Notes: generated by a model not told the origin, from the sequence alone. Positions 1 through 11,859 are shown, counted from the first letter of the stretch. The stretch: DNA of 64,000 nt from Cheilinus undulatus (GCF_018320785.1 NC_054878.1:43437023-43501022); one strand, 5' to 3'. Program-made: numbers and translations.

Positions 1-180
1 GGTATCAAGTCTACCTGAGGAGATCAAGGCAAACAAATCTAAAAGGTAGGCACAGGTAAATGCAAAGGCAGCATAAGCATAAGTGAGCTCATTGTTGCTA
101 TTGTTTTAATGTATTGCTTACATGTTATTATCTGGCAGCTTCATCTGTGCAGCTCTTGGAGTCTAAGACAAATTTCCCCC
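1..180 (+). mobile_element. LINE 3' tail fragment (L2-like)
   Basis: The stretch ending in 'gtctaagacaaatttccccc' resembles the 3' end of fish L2-type LINEs, where this phrase precedes the terminal simple repeat. No reverse-transcriptase motif is left in the window, so the assignment rests on the tail alone. Confidence 0.35.
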
Positions 181-562
181 TTTTTTTTTTTAAAGTAGAG
201 GTGTGTTTAGCCTTTTGATCTTTTAAGATCAGCCCCTATCACCCATACTGCAGCCAACCACAAGGAAGAAATTTAAATATTTCAGTCACTGCTATTGTAA
301 CCCACTCAAAATAACATCTTTAGAAGATGAAATTCGTTTTAAGTTTCTTTATCTGCAGCTTTGTCCAGCAGAGGGAGATGGTGGTGCTGCAGAGTAGATA
401 GGTTTACAGCAGCAAGCCCATGAAAGAGCTCGAAAGAAAACAGAAGCTCAAGCTCGGCAGACTTTGAAGCAAAACTACACAATTAAGCATTACAAACATC
501 TGATATAAAGCTACTTTAATTTATCTAGTTTTTTTCTAAGTGCAACTTGTCTTCAGGTGAGT
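181..562. other. No gene recognised
   Basis: AT-rich sequence between the LINE tail and the first piggyBac-like element. I see no splice-bounded coding segment, RNA gene or ordered repeat in it. Confidence 0.4.
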
Positions 563-566
563 TTAA

Positions 567-1807
567 CCCTCAGGCCCTCCTAGAGCCCTTTTAGGGCATT
601 TCAGTTGTATTTTTTGCTCTTACTTTGGCAGTTATCATGCTAAGATGATGATGTTTTTTTAATGCATTTTTGAAATTTCATTATCCACACTGTGTTGACA
701 GAATTTTTCACTGTGTAGACAAAAAAAAAATCACACTCTCTCTCCTAACGCCCTTTTAGGCCTCACTGACTACATTTAAACCACTTATTTTCATTCTACT
801 GCCACTGCAATACAGAAATAAGAAACCCTGTTTATTCCTCCGTAGTCATTCAGAGGTAGAAATATTTGTGAACCAAAAGAGTTTGCAAAATTTTGCAATT
901 TTTCAGTGTTTGCAAAGAGGCATTGTGGGAGATAATGACCTTGTTTGAAATGATAGGATATATCAGTGACTGTAGGCCAGTGGAATTAATTATGTCAGAG
1001 TCTGGTGAAAGATTAAAATTACGAAAATTAATTCACATATGCTACACATGATGAGGACTGCCGTTAGGGACCAAAAAAGAAAAATATATATATTTCATGT
1101 TTAATTTTTTTGAAATATATCTAATGTCCCAAAGGGGCTTTAAGAGGGAGAGAGTGATTTTTATTTTCTTATTTTATTTTTATTTTTTTGTTATTACACA
1201 AAACTTAATAGTATGTCAAAATCAGTGTTGCTGCTAATCAGTGACATATCCAAGACTGATAATCCCTGCACAAAAAAATTAAATAAATAAATAAAATAAA
1301 ATAAAATCTGCTTTGCATTTTTCAAATAGGAAAGCAATTCTTTTTTTGTGTCAGAAAATGGAGCGTTATGTAAATAAACTAGCATTTATAGGGTTAAAAT
1401 TATGAAAAATTATTCACATCTGCTATATATGATGAGGACTGGAGTTAGGGACCAAAAATTTTTTAAAGATATTTCATATTTAATATTTTGAAATATATTC
1501 AATGTCCTAAAGGGGCTTTAAGAGGGAGAGTGTGATTTTTATTTTTATTTTTTATTTATTTATGTATTTGTTATTACGCAAAACTTAATAGTATGTCAGA
1601 ATCAGTGTTGCTGCTAATCCCTGACATATCCAAGACTGATAATGCCAAAAAAATCTGCTTTGCATTTTTCAAATAGAAAATAATTCATTTTTTGTGTCAG
1701 AAAATGTGGCATTATGTAAATAAACTGGCATTTATAGGGTTAAAATTATGAAAAATAATTCGCATCTGCTATATATGACGAGGACTGGAGTTGAGGGCCA
1801 AAAATGA

Positions 1808-1839
<32 letters not shown>

Positions 1840-1941
1840 ATTCATTTTCGATACTTTTAAATATATCTAATGTCCTAAAAGGGCTTATAGAGGGAGAGTG
1901 TGTGTGTGTTTTTTTCTTTTTTTTAAAGGAGGGCCCGAGGG
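567..1941. mobile_element. piggyBac-like non-autonomous element with TTAA target sites
   Basis: Both sides carry TTAA (563-566 and 1942-1945). The termini are inverted repeats: CCCTCAGGCCCTCCT at the left, and the complement of CCCTCGGGCCCTCCT at the right, one mismatch in 15. TTAA duplication plus a CCC terminus is the piggyBac signature. The inside has no transposase and consists largely of three diverged direct repeats of about 350 bp, so this is a deletion derivative or MITE-like copy. Confidence 0.75.
1010..1941. repeat. About 350-bp tandem repeat, roughly three copies
   Basis: Repeats begin near 1010, 1395 and 1738 with 'gttaaaattatgaaaa', run through 'gatgaggactggagttag', a T-rich stretch and 'cagtgttgctgctaat', then restart. 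The third copy is shorter and interrupted by poly-A (about 1806-1829). The array lies wholly inside the piggyBac-like element. Confidence 0.75.
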
Positions 1942-1959
1942 TTAAAAGAACAATGGGTT

Positions 1960-2190
1960 GAGGATTGTAGAGGATTCTCAGACTGTCTAACTCCTGCTGG
2001 GGATCCCGAGGTGTTTCCAGACCAGACAGAATACATAATCCCAGCAGCACATTCTGGGTGTTCCCCAAGCTCCCCTTCCAGCCAGACATGCCCAGAAAAC
2101 CTCCAAAGAGAGGTGTCCAGGAGGCATCCTGACATGCCAAAACCACCTCAGGTCAAAATCCTCATCACGAAACAGCAAATCAGCAGTTTG
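1960..2190 (-). mobile_element. LINE ORF2 C-terminal relic
   Basis: Read on the minus strand, the region encodes fragments such as RMPPGHLSLEVFWACL and VWKHLGIPS. These match the C-terminal end of a common fish non-LTR retrotransposon ORF (consensus around RMPPGHLS...EVFRAC and WERLGIPPEEL). No intact frame or polymerase motif remains. It lies just outside the piggyBac-like element. Confidence 0.55.
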
Positions 2191-2583
2191 GATACCTCAC
2201 CAGGATGTGGCAGAGCTTCTCTCCATGGGGCCTGGTCGGGTCCAACCTGAAGAAGTAACATAGACCCACCTCCCTGAGGACCCACCACCTGCAGGGATGG
2301 GCATGGTGGACAGGTGCAGTGTGCACCGGATGGCAGGGAAAGGCGTGCCGACCCCCGGTGGCACTAACTGTTCTGAGGTGATTGTTTGATTCAGAGGTTT
2401 TGCAAGAGCAGCTTGAAAACTGGGATTTAGTTCACTTTAGTTTATTGAAAAGGAAAAGCAGGTTTGCGAAATGTGTCTTAGCAATTTTGAAAAACTAAAA
2501 AAGCACTTTATTAAAATAAAATATTGCCATATTTAGCTCCAAAATCTGAATAAATGTTGGGAATAAGGTGTATGTCGTCTTAC

Positions 2584-2638
2584 CTGTCATCTGAAGCTTC
2601 AGTGTCAGAAAAAAAAGGCGTCATCTGAAGTCAGCCAT
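2584..2638 (-). pseudogene. Dead signal-peptide exon of an Ig-receptor paralogue
   Basis: On the minus strand this mirrors exon 1 of Ig-3 (40728-40788). The shared parts are the start ATGGCTGAYTTCAGA, the downstream CTTCAG, and a splice donor ACAG|GTAAGA. It is 55 nt long against 61 nt in the intact gene, and a TGA is codon 6, so it cannot encode a signal peptide. The 5' flanks also align for about 80 nt, including a TTCCTGT stretch. No matching downstream exons are visible at 1-2580, where a LINE relic and the piggyBac-like element sit. It is probably a leftover of a deleted receptor gene. Confidence 0.6.
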
Positions 2639-2733
2639 CATGTCTCTCCCTCTGTCTGTACAGTGCAGATTAGTGTGAAAACCCTTTCTTCCTGTGAGCG
2701 GTAGGTAATCTGTGAGCATGGGTTCACTTGGCT

Positions 2734-2990
2734 CTGTCCATGGTGCTGAAGCAGCCAAATCAGTGTGGGTGACATGGTGCTGTCCATGGTGCTGAAACAG
2801 CCAAATGAATGTGGGTCACATGATACTGTCCATGGTGCTGAAACAGCCAATTAAGTGTTGTGACATTGCGCTGTCCATGGTGCTGAAAAAGAAACTTGAG
2901 TGTTGGTGGCATGGTGCTGTCCATGGTGCTGAAAAAGCAACTTGAGTGTTGGTGACTTGGCGCTGTCCATGGTGCTGAAACAGAGCATCA
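2734..2990. repeat. 46-bp minisatellite, about six copies
   Basis: The phrase CTGTCCATGGTGCTGAA starts at 2734, 2780, 2826, 2871, 2917 and 2963, so the period is 46, 46, 45, 46 and 46. The spacer changes from CAGCCAAAT-type to AAGAAACTTGAG-type along the array. It sits just upstream, in minus-strand terms, of the dead receptor exon. Confidence 0.9.
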
Positions 2991-3366
2991 TATCAGAAAG
3001 GCAGCTGTTACCTGGAGCAGTGGTTCTCAAATGGTGTGGCATGTCTATGTGTGTCTTGGTAATTTGTACAACCATGCATGATTACTACAGTAATACAAAA
3101 ATGAAAGATACTGTAACATGTGTTTTAAAATTCATTTTTAAAACTATTATATTGTTTTGAAACTTGCATTAAAAAAATCAAAATAAAAACAACTTGAACA
3201 ACCCCTTACAAAACAAAATTTTCTGCTGGATTTCTGGTATTTTCTAACTCTGCTTTTGTTGCTTAAGAATGTAATTTGGATAATTTAGTGTAAAAATGAA
3301 ATAACTTGGTTATTACTTGGGTCTGCCCTCTAGTGGTTCAGGTCCTACCTCACAGATCTTTTAGAG

Positions 3367-4490
3367 CAGTGGTTTTCAGCCTTGTCAGAGACTGGGGACC
3401 CTCCCTGTACCTGAAGGTGGTTGAACAGCCATGTGTTACTGGCGCCAGACCTAGGGAAATCTGGATCAATAGCAAAGGATACACAGGCAAGAATGCACTG
3501 CTTAGCCAATAAAATTAATTTTGGGGATCAATAAGAGAGCCAGTGCTCATTTATTACTGAATTAAACCAACAAATTCACATATGCATCTCATAAACATCA
3601 CTGCATACTCAGGAATAGTCATGTGCAGACAAGGCTTCTCATAAGAGGGGATAAAGGGGAGAGTTTTCTAGGGCCCAGCCAAACTGGGGGCCCATAGAGT
3701 CAGCAAAAACATGGTCCACTGTAAAGTTCAGCTGTGATAAGCATATTCATTTTTTTAATCTTAATAATAACCATTCTTGTCAAAGCAAAAAATATATATT
3801 TTTTCTTTTTTTCTCAATTTGTGGTGTAGTATTTAGCCTTCCTAAAAATACCTTCCTATACTGCTTTTCTTAAAAACAGACATTACATGGGTTAAAATGG
3901 CAAAAATGGTAAAATGGGATTGTAAAAGTGGCAGAAATGGTTTAGAAGTGGAACAAATGAGGTAAAAGTGGCAAAAAATAAACAAAAATAGTAAGTAGCA
4001 AAAAATAGGCATTAAAAGTGGTAAAGGGGGGTCTAAATGTGGCAGAAATGGGTGGAAATTTTGGTATAATGGGATTGAAAAAGCAGTTTACCATGGCAAA
4101 AATGGGTTAACTAAGATGAAAAATAGGAAGAAATTGGCGAGAAAAATTGGTAAAAGGATAAAAATGACAATAAAAAAGGTAAAAGTGGGTGAAATAAAGG
4201 GTAATATTTGGTCCACATTTGCAGCAATTGGCAAAAAGAGGAAAGAATTGGTTTGGAAGCGGCAAAACAAGGCAGAAAAATGTGGTGGAAAGGGTTAAAA
4301 TTGACAAAACAGGCTTAAAGTGGCAAAAATGGGTTAAAATTGGAAGAAATTAGTGGGAAAAAGAGATGAAAAAGGGGGTAAAAAAAAAAAGAGGCAAAAA
4401 TGGTCCCAAATTGTGCATATACTAATGAAAAGTGGCAAAATTATTGGGGCAAAAATGGTATCATTGAGGGTAAAACCCCCTGGCTAGGCC
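3367..4490 (+). mobile_element. hAT-type element with minisatellite core, right end lost
   Basis: It starts CAGTGGTTTTCAGCCTTG, close to the end of the bounded hAT element at 45985-47022, and shares with it 'gtacctgaaggtggttgaac', 'atagtcatgtgcagacaaggc' and 'cagccaaactggggg'. From about 3890 to 4450 it is a degenerate array of GGCAAAAATGGGTTAAAAGT-like units. No complementary right terminus or 8-bp target duplication was found near 4490. Confidence 0.55.
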
Positions 4491-5374
4491 CCCGGGCCTC
4501 ATTTCTTTGTCTCATTCTATGGAGTTAGGTTTTTGTATTGCCTGGGTACACCTAGGTTCTGATCTGTTTCCCAGATTGATAATGTCTTTTTGATTTATAT
4601 GGTGTCTTCCTGGGTTCTTCTGGGTTCTTGGTGTTTGGGTTACTTTAGTTGGGTGTTCTTCTGCTGTTTGGGGTTTTTGCTGTTGTGTTCTTATGCTTTT
4701 GCAAAAGCATAAGAACTGACCTATCATTCTTCTCTATGCCTGCCTCTTTAAACACTCTGATGAGATTCTGACGAAGAATTCTTTTAAAGACTGTAAACTT
4801 CCTGTAATAAGATAGTAAAACTTCTTTCTAGATCCTCAGTGTTTTCTCTCACGGTTCTTTAAGCTGATAGTCCTGTATGGTAAAACTTTGTTGCCTTGTT
4901 TCTAGTAATCTAAGACATGTTAGTTCCTCACTGCAGCTAAATCTTTATTCTAAGAACTGATAGAGAAGAGTTTAAGTGTTGAATCAACCCTTCATATTTA
5001 ACCCTCAATAGTTAACAATCAAGAACTTTAAGGCTGTAAAAATTCAGCCACAAAGTTTTTCTAAATGCTAAACCTTCCAGCCACACACTCCTCAGTATCT
5101 GCTCATACTGTATCTCTGCTGCTGCTTCACTTCCTGTCCCTTCAAACCTCCTCCACATTCAGACGAATAAGCTATGTGTCTACGTATTTAAATGGATGTG
5201 TGACGTGTGGCTCCAATGATGCAAAGCAAACATTAGAAAACTGTGTTGTTATTTATGTGAGCAGAGCATGCTGGGAATGCTTACACCATTAACCTAAAGG
5301 AGCTCTATTTTCTCCCTGATTCTGTAAAAATCCTATTTGTTATTGAAGTTAATGCATTATAAATAGGATTGTTG
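4491..5374. other. No gene recognised
   Basis: Mixed AT-rich sequence without recognisable coding exons, apart from the palindrome listed separately. Short open frames here lack splice sites or family resemblance. Confidence 0.4.
4687..4716. repeat. Perfect 30-bp palindrome without a loop
   Basis: The left arm GTTCTTATGCTTTTG is followed directly by its exact reverse complement, meeting at TG|CA. Such a site could extrude a cruciform, or could mark a fold-back junction from a past rearrangement. Confidence 0.85.
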
Positions 5375-6185
5375 TTGTCAAAAAAAGTTGGGACGCTGTG
5401 AGAAATTTAAATGAAAACAATACAATGGAGGTCAAATCTTATAAACCCATATTTTATTTACAAAAGATCATAGACAACGTATCAGATGTTCAAGTTGAGA
5501 CATTTTATCATTTCATGAAAAAAAATTAGCTCATTTAAAAATTGATGGCGGTGGCATATCTCAGAATAGTAGGGACAGGGTCATTTTACCATTATGTAGT
5601 ACACCTCTTCTTTTAACAACAGTCTGGGAGGCTGGAAAAGTAATGAAAAAACAGCTGAAGTAACATTTTACAACTAATTAGGCTAACTGTCAACAGGTCA
5701 GTAACAAGACTTTGTATAAAAGGAGCATTTTAGAGAGGCAGGTTCTCACAGAAGTAAAGATGGGCAAAGGTTCACCAATGAGAAATGTTTTTTTCCAAAA
5801 ATTTTGGAACAATTTCAGAAAAATGTTCCTCTTTGTAAACTTGAAAAGAATAATAAAACCCCAGCATATACAGTCCATAATATCATGAAAAGATTCAGAG
5901 AATCTGGAGAAATCTCTGTGAGCATGGGGCAAGGTTGAATTGGATACTTGGGGCATCAGTGCATTAAAAACAGGCATGATTCTGTAAAGGAAATCCCTGC
6001 ACGGGCTTGGGAAGATTCCAGAAATCATTGTCTGTCAACAGCTGACTGTGCCATCCACAAATGTGAGTTAAAGCTGTATGATGCAAAAAAGAAGCCATAT
6101 GTGAACACAGTGCAGAAATGCTGCTGTCTCCTCTGGACCAAAGTTCATTTAAGACAGCATCTTAAATCATCATGACCACAGCAGG
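5375..6185 (+). mobile_element. Tc1/mariner-superfamily relic (AAAGTTGGGAC terminal type)
   Basis: It begins 'aaaaaaagttgggacgctgtg', the terminal phrase of a widespread fish family. The plus strand keeps transposase fragments: a start MGKGSP near 5760, a helix-turn-helix part RFRESGEIS near 5895, and CELKLYDAKKKPYVN near 6063-6110. Frames are broken and the catalytic half is absent. It occupies the 3' side of Ig-1, ending about 20 bp from that gene's stop codon. Confidence 0.6.
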
Positions 6186-6205
6186 AATAAATGTCGAAAG
6201 CTTTT

Positions 6206-9114
6206 CTACTGCAAGTCTGATCGTGACGTTGCTAACTGGATTCTGACAGAAGCATCATGGCCTCCTGAGTTTTCATAGAAAACTGAACCTTCATCTTCAT
6301 TCTGGACCTGTGAAAAGAAAACCCACAATCCTCAGAGTCTCAAGTGAAAAATGAGACGATCATTCATTCCCCCTCCTCCTGCAGTTTTAAAGAATGAACC
6401 TTGAAATATCACAGAAATGAGTGTTAAGCTCACAATGCTGTGATCCATTCCTGATTTCCTCCCTGTAACATCAAAAGAGATCAGTTTAGTGTGTGTAGCT
6501 TAAATCCAGATGAAACAAATCCTCTGGTTAACAAGGAAAAGATTTTAGAAGACTCACCTCTGACACTGATCCATATGTTAATGGTCACAACAATCATAAT
6601 GAGGAATGCCAACCCTACAGAGACGATTATGAACCTGAGCCGACCTGGAAAGGACATGACAAACCCCAAATTTGTTGCAAAAATGATTTCAATCCTGCAG
6701 TTAAAAGACAATTAGTGTGGTATTTTTATCTGTAATGCAGTGTAGAATTACTCAGACATTTATGGCGTCATAGACTTCATGATGAAGCAGAAAGAGAGAA
6801 CTCAAAGTTTAACTTTACCACGTTTCAGTTCAGCATCTTCCTCTGCAGATGATGTTGGATTTTTTTCTGTGGATGCAATCCAATGGAAAGAAAAGAAAAA
6901 GAAATATGACGATAAAATACATCAATAACCAACAACTCCCACAAAACCTCTGACCAATGTTCTGCATGCACTGTGATTTTGCTTCAGTGTGCACACTATC
7001 ACTGATATGATCTATTTCTGAAGCAGCCCTGAGCAGGTAGAGACCACAAGATCCTAAGAACTTCACATAAGAACTATGAGATCACGCCACATGTATGGTT
7101 TAGTCCGAGTATTTGACCTGGATTGTGGCCATGAAACTAAGAAAATGTTCAGAATTAGAGCATATTTGTTGTTCTGGTGCTGATAAAAAAGGGATATGAA
7201 CTCAACCATTTTTCCGGATAATCAGATTAAAACAGAGGTTTTAATTATTGGATCCTAGGCTCTGTTGTGTTTACAAATGCTAGATGCTCTGAATGTAATA
7301 TGAGCCAGTACTTCAGTGCAGTTACACCTATTGTCTGCTAGAGGGAGTAGCGATGCAATGATTGTAAGTGACAGCTAGGGTAAACAAAAAGAGAAGAAGT
7401 GTATATGCAGGATGAGAGTGACACAGACTTGAGCTGAGAGCTGCAACTTATTAAAAGATACTGAACTGTTCGTCGTCTCCCTTGCCTCACTCACCAACAC
7501 AACAGGCTCAGAGAGAGAAACTGACCCCCATACTTCACAAAATAGGACTAAACCCATGTCAAGAAGCTCTTTGATTGTGATTTTAACTTTAAGGCTCATT
7601 TGCCTCAAAAAGTACGTTGATTCTTCTTTCAGCTTTTATGCTCCAAGATGGTGGAACAGCCTGCCAGAGGATCTGAGAGGAGCTGAGAATATTAAGATTT
7701 TTAAACACAAGCTAAAAACACATTTATTCAGTCTGGCTTTTATGTAGTAGTTTATCATTTTTATGACTTTACAGATTATCACAATCATTGTTCTAGTTTA
7801 CTCTATTTTTATAGAAAATTTTAAATCTTAATTTTGGGGGTTTTAGACTTTATTTAACTCTAGTTATGATCATCTATGTTTTTATGTCCAGTTTTATAGG
7901 CTTTGAATAATTTGGAATATTAAATCTTATATCATTGTTTTACTATTATTTTTACTGTTTTTATCCATCCATTCATTTTCTATGACGGTCATGGGGGGGG
8001 GGGGGGCAGAGGGCTGACATATAGGGACAGACAACCAGGCACACCTACATTCACACCTATGGCCAATTTTAGAGTCCCCAATTAACTTAATGAGCATGTT
8101 TTGGGTGGTGGGAGGAAGCCAGAGTTAAGAATTTTTTTTTCCCTGGAGGTTTTAGGCCTGTTAATGCTTATAAATTAGCAATATGTTTGCCAGCAGAATA
8201 AGCAAAATAATAAAGAATAAAAGTTTCTTCAATTTCAATAGAGCCCTTTCTCCAGATCCAGATTCATGAAATGTAAAATGAATCAAATAAAAACAGCACA
8301 CCTGTTTTCTCACATGACTGAGAGCTGGCGTTACACAGCAGGCTTCGTCCGCTCTGGTTGTCCGTCATGTTACAGTACAGAAGCTCACCAAAATCTGACT
8401 TCTGAGAAGTTAGGACTGCAGAGGCTGAGCAGGTGTGCTGTGTGGTTGTTACGTTTTCCATCGGACTCCGGTAAAACCACTGCACTGTGTGCTCACAGTC
8501 TCTGTGTGTGAACACACTGCAGAAGACGACGGACTCGTCAGGGGCCTCGTGTTTGTCAACTGGTAGAGTGTGAGACAACAGGAGAGTAAAAACAGGAAGT
8601 TAAAAAAAAAAATGTCGAGATGTTTGCAGTTGAAGGATGCAAAAACTCACCAGTAACAACTGAGAGATGCACCACTCCTTCTACAGCTTGTTTATCCTGT
8701 CTGCAGACGTAGACACCGATATCTCTGACTGTGACATTTTTTATAAGCAGGGAACAATCCTCTGTGACTCTCAGTCTGTCTGATTCAGCTCCGACAATCT
8801 TCCCAACATTGACAAGGGTTTCTACCGGTGACTGAACACCAAGACTGAAAATCCAAAAGGTATTCTGACATTTGTTCTGATCTTTAAGCACATTTTCACA
8901 AGGCAGCGTCACCTCATCTCCAGTTTGGACCGTGACAGAGGAAATGTCCTGTCCACTATCAACTGAAGATGGAAATAAATACCAGAATATGAATACATCA
9001 GAATGAAAAAGGATTTTCAAACTCTTAAAGATTCGGATTTTGAGTTTCCTTACCTGTTAAAAGACAGAGCAGTATCAGATATAAATAAATGCTAATCCTT
9101 TTGAGATGGCCCAT
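6206..9114 (-). CDS. Ig-1: two-Ig-domain type I membrane receptor, 298 aa
   Basis: Seven exons, read downstream: 9114-9054, 8962-8651, 8559-8302, 6866-6819, 6644-6558, 6462-6434, 6307-6206. All have GT-AG borders and compatible phases, total 897 nt. Residues 1-20 are a signal peptide. Residues 21-124 form a V-like Ig domain with TLPCENV, EDCSLLI and DIGVYVC. Residues 125-210 form a second Ig domain with several cysteines and NVT/NMT/NAS glycosylation sites. A 16-residue acidic stalk and a transmembrane helix without internal charge follow. The tail holds SVFYENS around Tyr276; YxN suits Grb2-type SH2 domains, but no ITIM is present. An in-frame TGA four codons upstream fixes the start. The family is a teleost multigene group usually left unnamed; a leukocyte surface role is inferred. 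Intron 3 holds LINE debris. Confidence 0.8.
7430..7750 (+). mobile_element. LINE ORF2 C-terminal fragment (L2-like)
   Basis: The plus frame at 7556-7747 reads FYAPRWWNSLPEDLRGAENI followed by FKHKLKTHLFS. This is the conserved extreme C-terminus of fish L2-type LINE polyproteins, and it ends in a stop. The upstream frame degrades within about 130 bp. It lies antisense in intron 3 of Ig-1. Confidence 0.75.
7965..8115. repeat. Fish-wide interspersed repeat with poly-G
   Basis: The sequence runs from 'catccattcattttctatgac' through a G tract (about 7993-8007) to 'acacctatggccaattttag' and 'ggtgggaggaagccagag'. This resembles an abundant fish repeat often attached to LINE 3' ends. Its exact class cannot be settled from the sequence alone. 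Confidence 0.5.
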
Positions 9115-9540
9115 GCTTTTTCCTCATGCTTGTACACTCTAACTATCAGTGTTTCATCTAGTGCCTCTACGAGAGCTGAAATGCTTCTACCTGTTTCAAG
9201 CAGGGGGCCTCTTTCTTAGAATAATGTGGTTTTAAACCACTCCTTCAAAGGGGAGATTTATCTTCCCACCAAGTCCTTTACTCCTTTTTTAGGTTTATCT
9301 TAAGAGTATAAACTTTATCCAAGCTGTCATTGAAATGGGTTGCCAGTCTGTCACAAGGCTGACCTGCAAATTCCACATACAACGGCCCTGATTTAACAAT
9401 CTGGTGTAGAGACCAACATAGATTTGGGAATCATCACAGTTGTCATATTAACCAAAGTTCTGGTGGGCATAAATTATATTGGGGTCCTCTCTGAAAAAAG
9501 GGAATGCATGGCCTCATATCTTGAATTCAAAATGCAAGGC
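9115..9540 (-). promoter_or_regulatory. 5' flank of Ig-1
   Basis: The first 120 nt upstream of the start (9115-9230) resemble 12345-12510 and, more loosely, the flank of Ig-2, including 'catctagtgcctct' and 'cctgttt'. Conservation between paralogue flanks suggests a shared promoter. No TATA box could be assigned with confidence. Beyond 9240 I recognise nothing. Confidence 0.35.
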
Positions 9541-10975
9541 CATGCTTAACCCTTAGATATACATAGGCACATTCTTTGCATTCTGTTTTGGAATTCTTGA
9601 ACCAGTTTGTGTTCTGTTGATGCAATTGGCATGAAACTGCACAAGATGCACAGAAAAAAATACACACATATATATCCCTTGGGGACAAAAATTGCCCATT
9701 TAAACCCATTATAATTGCTCATATTGATTGCAAATTTGCAATACCATGTACCACTGTTACCACCATGATCTGTGATATAATTTTGAAGGAGGACCTTAGA
9801 CTTGCAGTTTTTACTACTAACCACAAGATGGCACCATTACCATTTTTGAGCCAAGCGTGTATTCGTAGGGCACTTAAAAGACACACATACGGTGGGATTT
9901 TTTTAATAGCTCTGTGAGATAAAGGCATAAAGAAATGAAATAAAAAAATCTCTGTGGGTGTTGATATGAATATAAACTTGGGTTTTGCATCTTAGATATG
10001 AGAAATTGCATCTCTATCTGCCTATCCCCACTAAAGCACCACTCCAACGTGCTTCAGTGGGGATAGGCTGCAGGTCTATGTTCAGTGCTGGTGCTGCCAA
10101 ACCGCATCAATACCCACTGATCAGAAATCTCCAAACAGGAAGTCAAAAGTATAATGTATTAGGTATTTCAAACAAGTCATGATTAGAACTGGAAGTAATA
10201 ACAAAAAAATCAATCAATTAAAAAACAAAAACAAATTATGAATAAAACCATATAAGGTAGAGGTTAAATGTTCACCAGGTGTCCGTCTTTTTCCATTATT
10301 TCCACCAATTTCTGGAAACCGCACAAAAAAATAAAAATCCATAAAACTTGATGTTGGTGGTAATTGGTGACTTGTGACCATCTTTGATAATAGTTTAAAA
10401 AACACATAAAATCCTGAAAATGACCAAAAATTTGCTGTCATGGTCAGAACTGGAGGTGATAGCAAAAACAAAACATTTAAAAAATATGTATACAAATTGT
10501 AAATGTTAGCATTTAAAGTAGGTGCAGAAATATCCCTTAGGGTTATACTGTGTTTATATTCGCTATGAGAATCAGATGCACAAAAAAATAATGATGCACC
10601 AACCTCGATGTTGGTGGTAACTGATGACTTATGACCATCTTTGATAATAATAATAATAAAAAAAATCCACTTAGCATTTTTAAAACGGAAATAACTCATT
10701 CTGCTGAATTAAATAATTGAACAAACTGGCATTTAAAAGGGATAAAAACACATAAAATTATGACAGTGACCAAAGATTTGCTTTGTCATGACCAGAGCTG
10801 GAAGTGATAGAAAAAAAGAAAAAAAAAAGTTTTCAAAAATAACATAAATCATGAACTTTAGCATTTAAAGTAGGTGGAGAAAATGTCTCCTATAGGGGTG
10901 TATGTGTGTAGTCATTTAAAGGGATGCCTAAGAGTAAAAAAAAAAAAAAAAAACATTAAAATATGTGCGTTTTGG
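9541..10975 (-). mobile_element. Unclassified element, copy 1 of an inverted pair
   Basis: The same sequence recurs in opposite orientation at 27317-29255. Shared landmarks include 'ttagatatacataggcac', 'aatgggtttaaatgggcaa', 'tagtggcgccatct'-like and 'atgttggtggtaatt'. The right part (10130-10970) is made of about three diverged direct repeats of roughly 300 bp. No transposase frame is visible. The left edge 'ttaacccttag' could be a TTAA-type end, but the opposite edge does not match it. Confidence 0.6.
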
Positions 10976-10984
10976 GGGATGCAT

Positions 10985-11790
10985 GATGTTGGATGAGAAT
11001 GCATGGCTCACAATCTCTGTTCCAGTTCATCCCAAAGGTGCTCCATGGGGTTGAAGTCAGAGCTCTGAGTGGGCCCGTCAAGTTTTTCTACACTGATTTC
11101 ATTAAACCATGTCTTCATAGTCCTTCTTTGTGCACTGGGGCACAGTCATGTTGGTCTAGAAACAGCCTTCACCAAATTGTTGCTACAAAGTTGGAAGCAC
11201 ATCATTGTCCAAAATGTCTTGGTATGCTGAAGCATTAAGATTGGCCTCCACTGGAGATAAGAAAACCCCTGAAAAGCAGACCCATACCATCATCCCTCCT
11301 CCACCAAACTTCACAGTTGGTACAATGCAGTCAGGCAGATAACCCTCTCCCAGCATCCACCAATCCCAGACTAATCATCGTGTGAGGCTTGCATGCAGCT
11401 GCACAGCCATGGAAACCCATCCATGAAGCTTCTGCAGCAGTTTTTATGTTTACATTAATGCCAGTGGAAGTTCAGAACTCTTCAACTATGAATTCAGGAT
11501 TGGTTGCTGGCTTTAACTCATCATGTGCCCAATCAATTGTTGACCCAGTTGTGTGAGTTTACGTGGTCTTGCACTTATTGGCAGAGTTGCTGTTGTTCCT
11601 AAATGCTTCCACTTTCTAATAATATCACTTACAGTGCACTGTGGAATATCCATCAGTGATGAAATTTCACAAACTGTCTCATTCAGAGGTGGCCTTCATG
11701 ACAGTGCCACCCTTGAAGTCACCTAGTTCTTAAGAAAGACCCATTTCAAGACTGTCTACCTGCAGACCACTCATCTGAGACACTGTACAT
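10985..11790 (-). mobile_element. Tc1/mariner transposase relic
   Basis: On the minus strand the right side gives the N-terminal helix-turn-helix (ETVCEISSLMDIPQ, then TVSDIIRKWK). The left side gives the C-terminal catalytic part (NDVLPTL, DFNPMEHLWDELEQRL). Several frameshifts and stops separate them, and the middle is missing. Orientation is opposite to the P450 genes and the same as the Ig genes. Confidence 0.75.
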
Positions 11791-11859
11791 CTCAGAGCTG
11801 AAATACATGCTTAAACTTTCAAAATATATGTCATATAAAAATAAGTGACTGCAGTTGTT

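Noticed and set aside
2638-3160. Open frames over the 46-bp array
   Set aside because: They arise from translating the minisatellite and have no start context or splice support.
3018-3366. A separate hAT element starting CAGTGGTTCTCAAATGGTG
   Set aside because: The left terminus looks right, but I found neither a right terminus nor a target duplication, so I did not list it as bounded.
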